The notes beneath the pieces were generated by a model that did not search any database, was not told where the DNA came from, and was given only the letters and a program-made list of their open reading frames with translations. Positions 1 to 6,018 of a stretch of DNA of 7,573 nucleotides are shown here, in pieces. The stretch is from positions 1 through 7,573 of the forward strand of contig JAOTZF010000085.1 in the NCBI GenBank assembly GCA_029861485.1, written 5' to 3'. Both the position numbers and the translations under genes were made by a program. Origin of the DNA: Thermoleophilia bacterium (GTDB lineage Bacteria > Actinomycetota > Thermoleophilia > Miltoncostaeales > Miltoncostaeaceae). Every line of letters begins with the position of its first letter. Within the stretch, counting starts at the first letter, position 1.

Positions 1-626
1 AGGTCGTGCTGGGCTCCGGCGACCTCAACGAGACCCTGGACCAGCTCGACCTGCTGAAGCGCGCGGGAGAGCAGGACCGCGAGGTGCTGGCGTCGGTGAA
101 GGAGACTCGCTCGCAGCTGGCCGATTCGCGCGGCGCCCTGCTGACGTTGAGGGAGGAAGCTGCCGATCAGGAGAGCGAGGCGCGACAAAGGCGCCAGGCT
201 CTCGAGCGCTTGCTCGGCGAGCGGCGGGTGATCCTGGAGGGGGCTCGGCGGGCCCTCGCCGGCGCTCAGGCGGCGCAGGCGGAGCGACTCGCCGCGGCCC
301 AAGCGCGGCAGGAGCAGATCATTCGTGATCGCGCCGAGCCGTCATCGTCGGGGTCGACGACCAACACCGCCAACAGCCCCGCACCGGCCGCGTCGTCGCC
401 CTCGGAGCACCTGGCTCGGATCGCGCAGTGCGAGTCGGGAGGCAACCCGCGCGCCGTCTCGCCGAATGGCCTCTACCGGGGCAAGTATCAGTTCCATCCG
501 GACACTTGGCAGTCCCTCGGCGGAACTGGCGATCCCGCCGCCGCCTCGGAAGCGGAGCAGGACCGAATCGCCGCGGTGCTGTACGCGCGACAGGGAGCCG
601 GACCGTGGCCGATCTGCGGTAGCTAG
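1..626 (+). CDS. Secreted coiled-coil protein with C-terminal RPF/transglycosylase-like domain (5' end missing)
   Basis: The frame is open from the left edge (the codon at 3-5 is in frame) to TAG at 624-626, so the true start and any signal peptide lie outside. Numbering from the GTG at base 6, residues 1-110 are a charged Glu/Arg/Gln/Ala-rich coiled coil resembling the N-terminal region of CwlO-type peptidoglycan hydrolases. Residues 111-134 are a Ser/Thr/Pro/Ala linker. Residues 135-206 match the RPF/transglycosylase-like fold: HLARIAQCESGGN holds the expected catalytic glutamate E143 (codon 432-434), followed by YQFHPDTW and the terminal PWPIC. C142 and C204 sit where RPF domains form a disulfide, which fits an extracytoplasmic enzyme. 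The family cleaves peptidoglycan glycan strands in growth or resuscitation. The stop precedes the rpoD promoter by about 50 nt, so this is a separate unit. The domain call is firm; the full architecture is unknown because the N-terminus is missing. Confidence 0.85.
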   Translation, partial: VVLGSGDLNETLDQLDLLKRAGEQDREVLASVKETRSQLADSRGALLTLREEAADQESEARQRRQALERLLGERRVILEGARRALAGAQAAQAERLAAAQARQEQIIRDRAEPSSSGSTTNTANSPAPAASSPSEHLARIAQCESGGNPRAVSPNGLYRGKYQFHPDTWQSLGGTGDPAAASEAEQDRIAAVLYARQGAGPWPICGS

Positions 627-642
627 CAGACCGGCGCCACCA

Positions 643-658
643 AGGGTCACTCGACCCT
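643..658 (+). terminator. Short hairpin after the RPF-like gene, possible terminator
   Basis: A perfect 6-bp stem (AGGGTC, loop ACTC, GACCCT) begins 17 nt after the stop codon at 626 and ends before the next promoter. The position suits a terminator, but no T-tract follows and the stem is short, so termination here is an inference. Confidence 0.25.
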
Positions 659-679
659 CGGCCCAGCTCGAATTACCTC

Positions 680-708
680 TTGACTGGCCGTCCGAAAAGG
701 CGGATATT
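680..708 (+). promoter_or_regulatory. Housekeeping-type promoter upstream of rpoD
   Basis: TTGACT at 680-685 (5 of 6 matches to the -35 consensus) is followed after exactly 17 bp by GATATT at 703-708 (4 of 6 matches to TATAAT). The elements stand out as an A/T-richer island in a very G/C-rich gap. The predicted transcription start is near 715, giving a leader of about 190 nt before the rpoD start codon. If correct, the housekeeping sigma factor would be transcribed from a promoter of the kind it recognises itself. Confidence 0.6.
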
Positions 709-714
709 CTGCGA

Positions 715-903
715 CTGCAAGATTCGGCGCTGAAAAGTAACGGGGGGCGGCGTTCCGCGGTGGGCACGAGGCGGCCCAGCCACGGAGGCTGACGGGTGCT
801 TAGCGGGCCGGGCACGAGAGTTCCGGCATGCCGGGCAGAGCGGTGCGCCCGGGTATCTGGAGCGCCATGACACGAATGAATACCGGATTGAGACCGGAGG
901 CAG
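715..903 (+). promoter_or_regulatory. Long, hairpin-prone 5' leader of rpoD
   Basis: There is no convincing gene in this stretch. Two structured parts can be seen. A hairpin at 755-785 pairs CCGCGGTGGGC with GCCCAGCCACGG, with one mismatch and one bulged base around an 8-nt loop. A second element is the perfect 12-bp palindrome CCGGCATGCCGG at 823-834, itself flanked by CCGGGCAC (808-815) and GTGCGCCCGG (843-852), which can pair with a 2-nt bulge to enclose it. I do not recognise a known riboswitch, 6S RNA or tRNA. G/C-rich DNA folds easily, so function is uncertain. Confidence 0.3.
896..900 (+). promoter_or_regulatory. Ribosome binding site of rpoD
   Basis: GGAGG lies only 3 nt before the ATG at 904. 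This spacing is shorter than usual, but it is the best Shine-Dalgarno match in the leader and supports ATG 904 as the start. Confidence 0.55.
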
Positions 904-2001
904 ATGACAACGAGAACGCTGTCGCAACTCACCGGGCTCACCCGCGAGGGCGAGCTTCGCGAGGCAATCGCACGAGGCCAGGAGCACGGGTTCCTCGGAC
1001 TGGAGGAGATCGCTGAGCTCCTCGACGGTCTGGGCCTGGATGCCGCCGCTGCGGAGTCGGTGTACCAGCACTTCGAGGAAGCCGGCATCGAGCTCCTCGA
1101 GCAGGCGGACGCCGACCAGCGCGTGGCGGAGCTGGCCGAGAAGGCCGAGCGCCCCACCCGTCCGCCCACGAGCCAAGTCGTCGAGCAGACGACCGACGCT
1201 CTGCAGCTGTTCCTGAAGGACATCGGCCGCGTTCCGCTTCTGACCGCCGCGGATGAGGTTCGCCTTGCTCGCCGCATCGAGGCGGGTGACCAGCTCGCCA
1301 AGCGCCAGATGGTGGAGGCCAACCTCCGGCTCGTAGTGTCGATCGCGAAGGGCTACCGCGGTCGCGGTCTCCCCTTTCTCGACCTCATCCAGGAAGGCAC
1401 CCTCGGACTGGTGCGCGCGGTCGAGAAGTTCGACTGGCGCCGCGGATTCAAGTTCTCCACATACGCCACCTGGTGGATCCGTCAGGCCGTGACCCGGGCG
1501 CTGGCCGACAAGGGCCGGACCATCCGGATCCCGGTGCACGTCGTCGAGAAGCTCAACCAGATCAGCCGCGCCGAGCGCATGCTGATCGGGCAGCTCGGCC
1601 GTGAGCCCACGGTCGAGGAGATCGGTGACGCCGCCGGCTTGCCGTCGAGCGAGGTCGAGGAGATCTTGCGCAGCGCACAGCCGACGGTCTCCTTGGAGAA
1701 GCCGGTGGGCGAAGAGGAGGAGTCCGAGCTCGGTCGCTTCCTCGCCGACAAGACCACGGTCGCGCCCGACAACGCCGCGGAGACTACCCTTCGCGAGGAG
1801 GCGCTGACCGACCTTCTGGATCAGCTCTCATACCGCGAGCGCCGCGTCCTCGAGCTTCGCTATGGCCTGCGCGGGGAGAAGCCCCGGACGCTGGATGAGC
1901 TCGGCCGGATGTTCAACGTCACACGTGAGCGCATTCGACAGGTCGAGAGCCAGTCGCTCCAGAAGCTGAACTCCATGTCGGAGGCCGGCCGCCTCGGCTA
2001 A
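904..2001 (+). CDS. rpoD: Primary RNA polymerase sigma factor (sigma-70 group 1)
   Basis: This 365-residue protein directs RNA polymerase to housekeeping promoters. All sigma-70 regions appear in order. A region 1.1-like helical domain spans about 10-70 (GQEHGFLGLEEIAELLDGL), and region 1.2 about 96-130 (LFLKDIGRVPLL). Region 2 covers about 135-205, with the core-binding LPFLDLIQEGTLGL and the -10 melting segment FSTYATWWIRQAV. Region 3 is about 207-284. Region 4 is about 297-355, with helix-turn-helix TLDELGRMFNVTRERIRQVE. Region 1.1 argues for a primary factor rather than an alternative one. It lacks the long N-terminal extension of many actinobacterial HrdB/SigA proteins. The C-terminus is unusual: after RERIRQVE it reads SQSLQKLNSMSEAGRLG, not the basic ALRKLR-type end. 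The gene appears monocistronic, between a promoter at 680-708 and a hairpin at 2003-2025. Confidence 0.96.
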   Translation: MTTRTLSQLTGLTREGELREAIARGQEHGFLGLEEIAELLDGLGLDAAAAESVYQHFEEAGIELLEQADADQRVAELAEKAERPTRPPTSQVVEQTTDALQLFLKDIGRVPLLTAADEVRLARRIEAGDQLAKRQMVEANLRLVVSIAKGYRGRGLPFLDLIQEGTLGLVRAVEKFDWRRGFKFSTYATWWIRQAVTRALADKGRTIRIPVHVVEKLNQISRAERMLIGQLGREPTVEEIGDAAGLPSSEVEEILRSAQPTVSLEKPVGEEEESELGRFLADKTTVAPDNAAETTLREEALTDLLDQLSYRERRVLELRYGLRGEKPRTLDELGRMFNVTRERIRQVESQSLQKLNSMSEAGRLG

Positions 2002-2002
2002 G

Positions 2003-2025
2003 GCCGCGTTCGCCCCGGGCGTGGC
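2003..2025. terminator. Hairpin between convergent rpoD and yqgE stops, candidate bidirectional terminator
   Basis: GCCGCGTTC (2003-2011) pairs with GGGCGTGGC (2017-2025) around the loop GCCCC: nine pairs, three of them G-U on the plus-strand RNA. It fills nearly all of the 24 bp between the rpoD TAA (1999-2001) and the yqgE stop (2026-2028). There is no T-tract on either side. The location makes a shared terminator likely, but the sequence alone does not prove it. Confidence 0.45.
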
Positions 2026-2589
2026 TCAATTCATCGAAGGGTCATCGGGCATGCGCGCCAAGAGCGCGTACTGCCCACCCTTTCGCTCCAGCACCGCCGA
2101 CCACAGATCCTCGGCGGTGTCGGCGAACACGTCCGAGGTGGCGGGGGTGGCGTCGATCCACGCGTCCTGCTCGAGCTCCGACTCGAGCTGGCCAGCACCC
2201 CACCCGGCGTAACCGCCGAAGACCCGTACCGAGAGCAGGCTCCGGGCCAGGTTGTCGAAGTCTGCGTCGGGATCGATGACCCCGACAGCTCCGAAGGCGA
2301 TCTGGATGCCATCGCTGTCGCTGAACTCGCCAAGCATGATCACCGCCTCGGGGCTCACCGGGCCGCCCTTGTAGACCACGCCCTCGAGCGGTAGAGCGCT
2401 GGTGAGATCGTCGGGAAGCACCTCATGTACCTCGAGCTCAGTCGGCCGGTTGAGAATCACCCCGAGCGCGCCCTCGTCGGAGTGCTCCAGCATCAGCACC
2501 ACCGCGCGGAAGAAGTTGGCGTCCCCGAGTTGCGGCGTTGCGACGAGCAGCCGCCCGGCCCGGTAGCGCGGTGTATCGGGCTCCATCAT
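2026..2589 (-). CDS. yqgE: YqgE/AlgH family (UPF0301) protein
   Basis: The 187-residue product matches the UPF0301 family across its length and is close to the usual size. Diagnostic segments are RAGRLLVATPQLGDANF (10-26), GALGVILNRPTELEV (40-54), YKGGPVSPEA (73-82) and FGGYAGWGAGQLESELEQDAW (124-144). No membrane segment or signal peptide is visible, so it should be cytoplasmic. The molecular function of the family is not established; the AlgH name comes from an alginate-regulation phenotype in Pseudomonas and should not be carried over here. Two ATG codons in tandem (2587-2589 and 2584-2586) open the frame. No clear Shine-Dalgarno precedes them, so the exact start is uncertain by one codon. 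It is the last gene of the leftward group, 61 nt after the small membrane-protein gene. Confidence 0.93.
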   Translation of the reverse strand: MMEPDTPRYRAGRLLVATPQLGDANFFRAVVLMLEHSDEGALGVILNRPTELEVHEVLPDDLTSALPLEGVVYKGGPVSPEAVIMLGEFSDSDGIQIAFGAVGVIDPDADFDNLARSLLSVRVFGGYAGWGAGQLESELEQDAWIDATPATSDVFADTAEDLWSAVLERKGGQYALLARMPDDPSMN

Positions 2590-2650
2590 CGTGATCTGGG
2601 CTCAGGCCGCGGCCCGGGGTCGCGACGGGCGCGCACGAGCGCGCTGCGGG

Positions 2651-2893
2651 TCACCCGAGTCGCTGTTGGCGCTTGCGCCCGAGCCGGGTGTTGTAGATCG
2701 CGCCTCCGACGACGAAGACCAGGGAGACCGCAAGCAACAGAAAGAAGATCTCGAGGTGATTCGGGAGGGGCTCCTCGATGTCCTCGAGGGCGAAACCCGC
2801 GCAGAACCACGCCAAAGCGACCATCACCAGGGTTCCGGCGGTGCGGAACGGCCATGTGATCGAGAGATCGTCGGGGTAGTTGTCGCTCGCCAC
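2651..2893 (-). CDS. Small two-helix membrane protein, unknown function
   Basis: I do not recognise a family. The 80-residue product has two hydrophobic helices, about 17-36 (TAGTLVMVALAWFCAGFA) and 48-67 (LEIFFLLLAVSLVFVVGG), joined by a short acidic loop (LEDIEEPLP). It ends in a basic tail, RLGRKRQQRLG. By the positive-inside rule both termini should be cytoplasmic. I chose GTG at 2891-2893 because a perfect AGGAGG (2903-2908) lies 9 nt upstream. The frame could extend to a GTG at 2942-2944, adding 17 residues, but that start lacks a ribosome binding site. It sits between the NrtR-like gene (99-nt gap) and yqgE (61-nt gap), all on the minus strand. It is not obviously linked to either by function. 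Confidence 0.72.
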   Translation of the reverse strand: MASDNYPDDLSITWPFRTAGTLVMVALAWFCAGFALEDIEEPLPNHLEIFFLLLAVSLVFVVGGAIYNTRLGRKRQQRLG

Positions 2894-2902
2894 GGGCAGC
2901 AG

Positions 2903-2908
2903 CCTCCT
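2903..2908 (-). promoter_or_regulatory. Ribosome binding site fixing the start of the small membrane protein
   Basis: The minus-strand sequence is AGGAGG, a perfect anti-16S match, 9 nt before GTG 2893. It is the main reason for preferring the 80-residue product over the longer 97-codon frame. Confidence 0.7.
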
Positions 2909-2992
2909 GAGTGAGGGGACCTCGGACGCCGGCAAGGCTACCACGGGGTTCTACGGGAACCGGACCATCGAGCGGGCAGGAAAGGCCGTTCG

Positions 2993-3664
2993 TCAGGCGG
3001 CGTCTGTCGGCTCCTCGCGCTCGGAGAGTCGTCGCGACGCGCGGCGCTCCCTGGCGTCTACCGCGAACTCACCCGTGCCCCGCCGGAACAGCTGGGCCGG
3101 GCGGCCCGGGCCGCTTGCGCGCGTGCGTCCCACTGCCGCTATCGCCCCGGAGGAGACGATGTCGCGGCGGAAGTTGCGGGGGTCCAACTCCGCGCCGAGC
3201 GCGTGCTCGAAGACGCTCTGGACCTCCGCGAGCGTGAACCGCTCGGGCAGCATCGCGAACGGAGCGCTGGAGTAGCTGGCCTTGGCTCGCAGCCGCTCGA
3301 GGCCGGCGGCCACCACCAAACCGTGCGGGGGCGTGAGGCCTGGCAGGTCATCGACGCCGAGCCAGGACACCTCGACCGCGTCTCCGCCCGGGGTGAGCGC
3401 GTGCCGCTGCGGCGGCACGAGCGCGAGGTAGGCGATGGTGACGCGATCGTCGCCCGGGCCGTCGAAGGTGTAGAGCTGCTCCGCGGTGGGGCTTCGCACG
3501 CCGGTCTGCTCGGCGAGTGCCGCGCGCGCGGCCTCCTCGATGGACATGCCCTTTGGCGCCGCGGCACCGGGGAGCGTCCAGACGGTGCCGGGGTTCCGCA
3601 CGAGCAAGACCTCGAGCCTTGAGCGAACCGTCAGCGTCACGACGGCGGTTGCAGCCGACTTCAT
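2993..3664 (-). CDS. NrtR-like transcription factor: degenerate Nudix domain plus winged helix
   Basis: The 223-residue protein has an N-terminal Nudix-type fold (about 1-130) and a C-terminal winged helix (about 138-195) like that of NrtR regulators. The latter shows LPERFTLAEVQSVFEHALG, LDPRNFRRDIVSSGAI and GPGRPAQLF. NrtR proteins are Nudix-derived repressors that bind ADP-ribose and control NAD-related genes in several bacteria. The Nudix box here is badly degraded. Aligning the GxxxxxExxxxxxxREUxEExGU pattern on G55 gives A34, M40, A48, A49, E52 and Q53 where G, E, R, E, E and E are expected. Hydrolysis is therefore unlikely and ligand sensing more plausible. A charged Arg/Glu-rich tail follows (196-223). 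The ATG at 3664 is 13 nt after the MBL-hydrolase stop, so the two are probably co-transcribed. No NAD gene is in the window, so the regulon is unknown. Confidence 0.85.
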   Translation of the reverse strand: MKSAATAVVTLTVRSRLEVLLVRNPGTVWTLPGAAAPKGMSIEEAARAALAEQTGVRSPTAEQLYTFDGPGDDRVTIAYLALVPPQRHALTPGGDAVEVSWLGVDDLPGLTPPHGLVVAAGLERLRAKASYSSAPFAMLPERFTLAEVQSVFEHALGAELDPRNFRRDIVSSGAIAAVGRTRASGPGRPAQLFRRGTGEFAVDARERRASRRLSEREEPTDAA

Positions 3665-3677
3665 GCGGTCTGCCGGT

Positions 3678-4601
3678 CTACGCCTGCTCCGCGGCTTTCT
3701 TCATCTCGTGGCGGGCCCACCCCAGAACCCCCATGGCGTTGTTGCGTTCCCAGCCGAGGACTCTCCAGAGGACGGCAGCTTGCTCATCCCCCACGTTCGA
3801 GCTGAGCGGTAGCGCCTCCTCGAGGGCAAATGCCATGTCCGCGTGCTCGGCGCCCCCCTGGGCGGCGGCCATACCGGCGTCCGCGTAGATCTGGGCCTGC
3901 TCGTCCGAGCGCGCGAGGTCCGCCTCGAGGTCGTCCACCGCCCCGATGTGCGCCAGGCAGAGCGTCTCGATACCGAGCGACGAGATCCGCGCCAGGGACG
4001 CACGAATCGCCGCGATGTCCACTCGTGGCGGCGGATATGCCGGGAACAGCCCGCTGCCCGCCAGACGCGAGCCGACGGCGTCACCCGCGATCAGGGTTCC
4101 CGTCCCCTCGTCGAGCACGACGGAGTGATGAGGGGCGTGCCCGGGGGTATCGAGCAGCTTCAGGCTTCGGCCCGGCCCGATCGGCACCTCGTGGCCATCC
4201 TCGGCGGCGACGACCCGGTCCTCGTGTATGGGCTGCAAGCCACCGTAGAGGCTGAAGAACGGTCCGTAGATCTCCTCCGTGCCCGCGACAAGCCGATCGG
4301 GCTCCACGAGGTGCGGCGCACCGCGCCGGTGGGTTACGACGGTTGCCTTCGGATACCGCTCGGCGAGCACTCCGGCGGCCCCGCAGTGGTCCAGGTGGAC
4401 GTGGGTGAGCACGATCCACGCGAGATCGTCGGGGCCGATGCCGGCCTTCGCGAGCTCCGCGTCGACTGCATCGGCCGAGGTTTCCGCACCGGTGTCGACG
4501 ATCGCCGGCTGATCTCCCGTGAAGACGTAGGCACCGGTGATGCCCGGGCGGCCACCGAGCATGGTGTCGATCATGAAGACGTCGCTGTGAATCTGCTCCA
4601 T
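3678..4601 (-). CDS. MBL-fold metallo-hydrolase
   Basis: The 307-residue protein carries the complete di-metal site of the metallo-beta-lactamase superfamily. This is THVHLDH (H67, H69, D71, H72), PGHAPHH (H155), AGDAVG (D174) and LAHIG (H218). The IVDTG strand at 34-38 is also typical. The fold ends near 225, and a helical extension of about 80 residues follows, which may shape substrate choice or dimerisation. No signal peptide is seen, so it is probably cytoplasmic. The superfamily includes glyoxalase II, lactonases, nucleases and others, and I cannot name the substrate. ATG 4601 fits the usual N-terminal strand (IHSDVFMIDT); the frame stays open far upstream only as antisense to murT. No Shine-Dalgarno precedes the start, and a GAAAAT box (4608-4613, minus strand) lies 6 nt upstream, suggesting a leaderless mRNA. 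It is the first gene of the leftward group, divergent from murT. Confidence 0.92.
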   Translation of the reverse strand: MEQIHSDVFMIDTMLGGRPGITGAYVFTGDQPAIVDTGAETSADAVDAELAKAGIGPDDLAWIVLTHVHLDHCGAAGVLAERYPKATVVTHRRGAPHLVEPDRLVAGTEEIYGPFFSLYGGLQPIHEDRVVAAEDGHEVPIGPGRSLKLLDTPGHAPHHSVVLDEGTGTLIAGDAVGSRLAGSGLFPAYPPPRVDIAAIRASLARISSLGIETLCLAHIGAVDDLEADLARSDEQAQIYADAGMAAAQGGAEHADMAFALEEALPLSSNVGDEQAAVLWRVLGWERNNAMGVLGWARHEMKKAAEQA

Positions 4602-4632
4602 ACGGAGATTTTCGCACAGGGGGAGCGCGCCC
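4602..4632. promoter_or_regulatory. Compact divergent intergenic region between the MBL hydrolase and murT
   Basis: Only 31 bp separate the two start codons. On the minus strand it contains GAAAAT (4608-4613), a possible -10 element for the MBL gene. On the plus strand it contains the murT Shine-Dalgarno. Core promoters of both genes must therefore extend into the opposite gene, or overlap, which favours linked expression. No convincing -35 element was found for either direction. Confidence 0.4.
4619..4625 (+). promoter_or_regulatory. Ribosome binding site deciding the murT start
   Basis: GGGGGAG lies 7 nt before GTG 4633, an ideal spacing. The two in-frame ATG codons at 4648 and 4657 lack a comparable match. 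AGCGC (4624-4628) and GCGCT (4636-4640) could form a short stem holding the GTG in its loop. Confidence 0.6.
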
Positions 4633-6018
4633 GTGGCGCTGAGTAGCATGCCTCGGATGCGTCGCCTCGCCCATGGAATCGCGCGCGCGGCGGGAGTAGC
4701 CTCCCGCAGCCTCGGCCGTGGGGGCGGTACGAGCGTCCCCGGGGCCGTGCTCCTGCGCATGCGCCCGCAGGCCATTTCCGAGCTCGCGGCCGATCTGAGC
4801 GACGGCTCGGCGTGCATCTCGGCGACCAACGGCAAGACGACGACGGCGCGCCTGCTGGCCGCCTGCCTGGACCGCAACGGCACGAGGGTGCTCGCGAACA
4901 CTGCCGGCGCCAACCTCGGCTCGGGCATCGCCACCGTGCTGCTCGCCCGCTCCGACGAGCAGTTCGGCCTGTTCGAGGTCGACGAGGCCGCGCTTCCGGA
5001 CGTCGCCCTGGCGCTCGAGCCGCGGGTGCTCGTGCTCATGAACCTCTTTCGCGACCAGCTGGATCGATACGGCGAGCTGGAGACGATCGCCGACCTCTGG
5101 GCGAGCCTCATGCGGGAGCTCCCGGCCGAGACGACTCTGGTCGTGAACGCCGATGACCCCGCACTTGCGGACCTCCCGGCGGGCGAGCGCCGGGTCCTCT
5201 GGTTCGGTCTCGAGGACACGCGTCACGCGCTCGAGGTCCTCCCCCACGCCGCCGACTCTCGCCGATGCCGTCGGTGTGGCTCGGGGCTCGCTTACGACGC
5301 CCCCCTGCTTGGACACCTGGGCCACTGGCGCTGCGACAGCTGCGATCTGGCACGGCCCCGACCCGCGGTGGCCGCCTCGCGGGTCGAGCTGGACGGCGTG
5401 CTCGGGCAGGACATCGTGATCGACACCCCCCGAGGCGCGGTGCGAAGCCGGCTTTCCCTGCCGGGGCTCCACAACGCCTACAACGCCACTGCAGCCGCAG
5501 CAGCGGCCATTGCCCTGGATGTCGCGCCGCAGGTCATCTCCCCGGCCTTGAGCGCCACCGCGCCGGCCTTCGGCCGGGCCGAGCGGGTTCGCCTCGAGAC
5601 GCAGGACGTGCTGATCCTGCTGGCCAAGAACCCTGCCGGTGTGAATCAGAACGTTCGCACCCTGTTGCTGGAAGAGGGGCCGCTCGACGTCATGATCGCG
5701 CTGAACGACCGCACCGCCGACGGTCAGGACGTCAGTTGGATCTGGGATGTGGACTACGAACCGCTCATCCCGCGCCTGCGTTCGCTCACGCTCACCGGCG
5801 AGCGCGCCTACGACCTCGGGTTGAGGTTCCGGTACGCCGACGCCCCGGGTGAGCTGATCTATGCCCAACCGGATCTGCCCCTGGCGCTGGACCGCGCGAC
5901 GCGCGAGGCGTTGAAGGGCGGAACGCTCTTCGCGCTGCCCAGCTACACGGCCATGCTCGACCTGCGCGAAGAGCTGGTGAGACGAGGGGTTGCAACGGAG
6001 TTCTGGCGCGATGGATGA
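4633..6018 (+). CDS. murT: Lipid II isoglutaminyl synthase, Mur-ligase subunit MurT
   Basis: MurT is the ATP-using subunit of the MurT/GatD complex, which acts on lipid II at the inner membrane face. It activates the D-glutamate alpha-carboxylate for amidation to D-isoglutamine. This 461-residue protein has the expected order. The Mur-ligase P-loop is SATNGKTTTA (63-72), the acidic Mg-site segment is EVDEA (115-119), and NLFRDQLDRYGE is at 137-148. A Cys4 zinc ribbon characteristic of MurT is formed by C212, C215, C234 and C237. NAYNATAA (281-288) follows. The C-terminal MurT domain (DUF1727) includes LLAKNPAGVNQN (329-340) and ALNDRTADGQDVSWIWDVD (356-374). In solved complexes an Asp from this domain completes the GatD catalytic triad. 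GTG 4633 is chosen for its ribosome binding site. The stop overlaps the next gene by 8 nt. What is odd is that gatD does not follow directly. Confidence 0.95.
   Translation: MALSSMPRMRRLAHGIARAAGVASRSLGRGGGTSVPGAVLLRMRPQAISELAADLSDGSACISATNGKTTTARLLAACLDRNGTRVLANTAGANLGSGIATVLLARSDEQFGLFEVDEAALPDVALALEPRVLVLMNLFRDQLDRYGELETIADLWASLMRELPAETTLVVNADDPALADLPAGERRVLWFGLEDTRHALEVLPHAADSRRCRRCGSGLAYDAPLLGHLGHWRCDSCDLARPRPAVAASRVELDGVLGQDIVIDTPRGAVRSRLSLPGLHNAYNATAAAAAAIALDVAPQVISPALSATAPAFGRAERVRLETQDVLILLAKNPAGVNQNVRTLLLEEGPLDVMIALNDRTADGQDVSWIWDVDYEPLIPRLRSLTLTGERAYDLGLRFRYADAPGELIYAQPDLPLALDRATREALKGGTLFALPSYTAMLDLREELVRRGVATEFWRDG

Noticed and set aside
867..1016. Possible upstream ORF with GGAG (859-862) before ATG 867, overlapping the rpoD start out of frame
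   Set aside because: Most of it is inside rpoD, the product looks like a shadow and the spacing to the GGAG is only 4 nt. Translational control by it cannot be excluded but is not supported.
342..1539. Open frames on the minus strand opposite the RPF-like gene and rpoD (326 and 288 codons)
   Set aside because: They have no recognisable motifs and lie opposite well-supported genes and a promoter.
2605..2614. Palindrome GGCCGCGGCC upstream of yqgE
   Set aside because: Short all-G/C palindromes arise by chance at this base composition, and no matching second site was seen near the other promoters.
2591..2914. Plus-strand 107-codon frame opposite the small membrane protein
   Set aside because: It is charged, low complexity and lacks a ribosome binding site. 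The minus-strand frame has two membrane helices and a perfect AGGAGG.
4602..5219. Upstream extension of the MBL hydrolase frame to 513 codons
   Set aside because: The extra 206 residues are Arg/Ser-rich and antisense to murT. The family N-terminus begins at ATG 4601.
4081..5868. A 595-codon open frame on the minus strand opposite murT
   Set aside because: The composition is rich in Arg/Gly/Ala/Pro with no domain, and it lies opposite a clear MurT with all its motifs. Long antisense frames are expected in G/C-rich genes.
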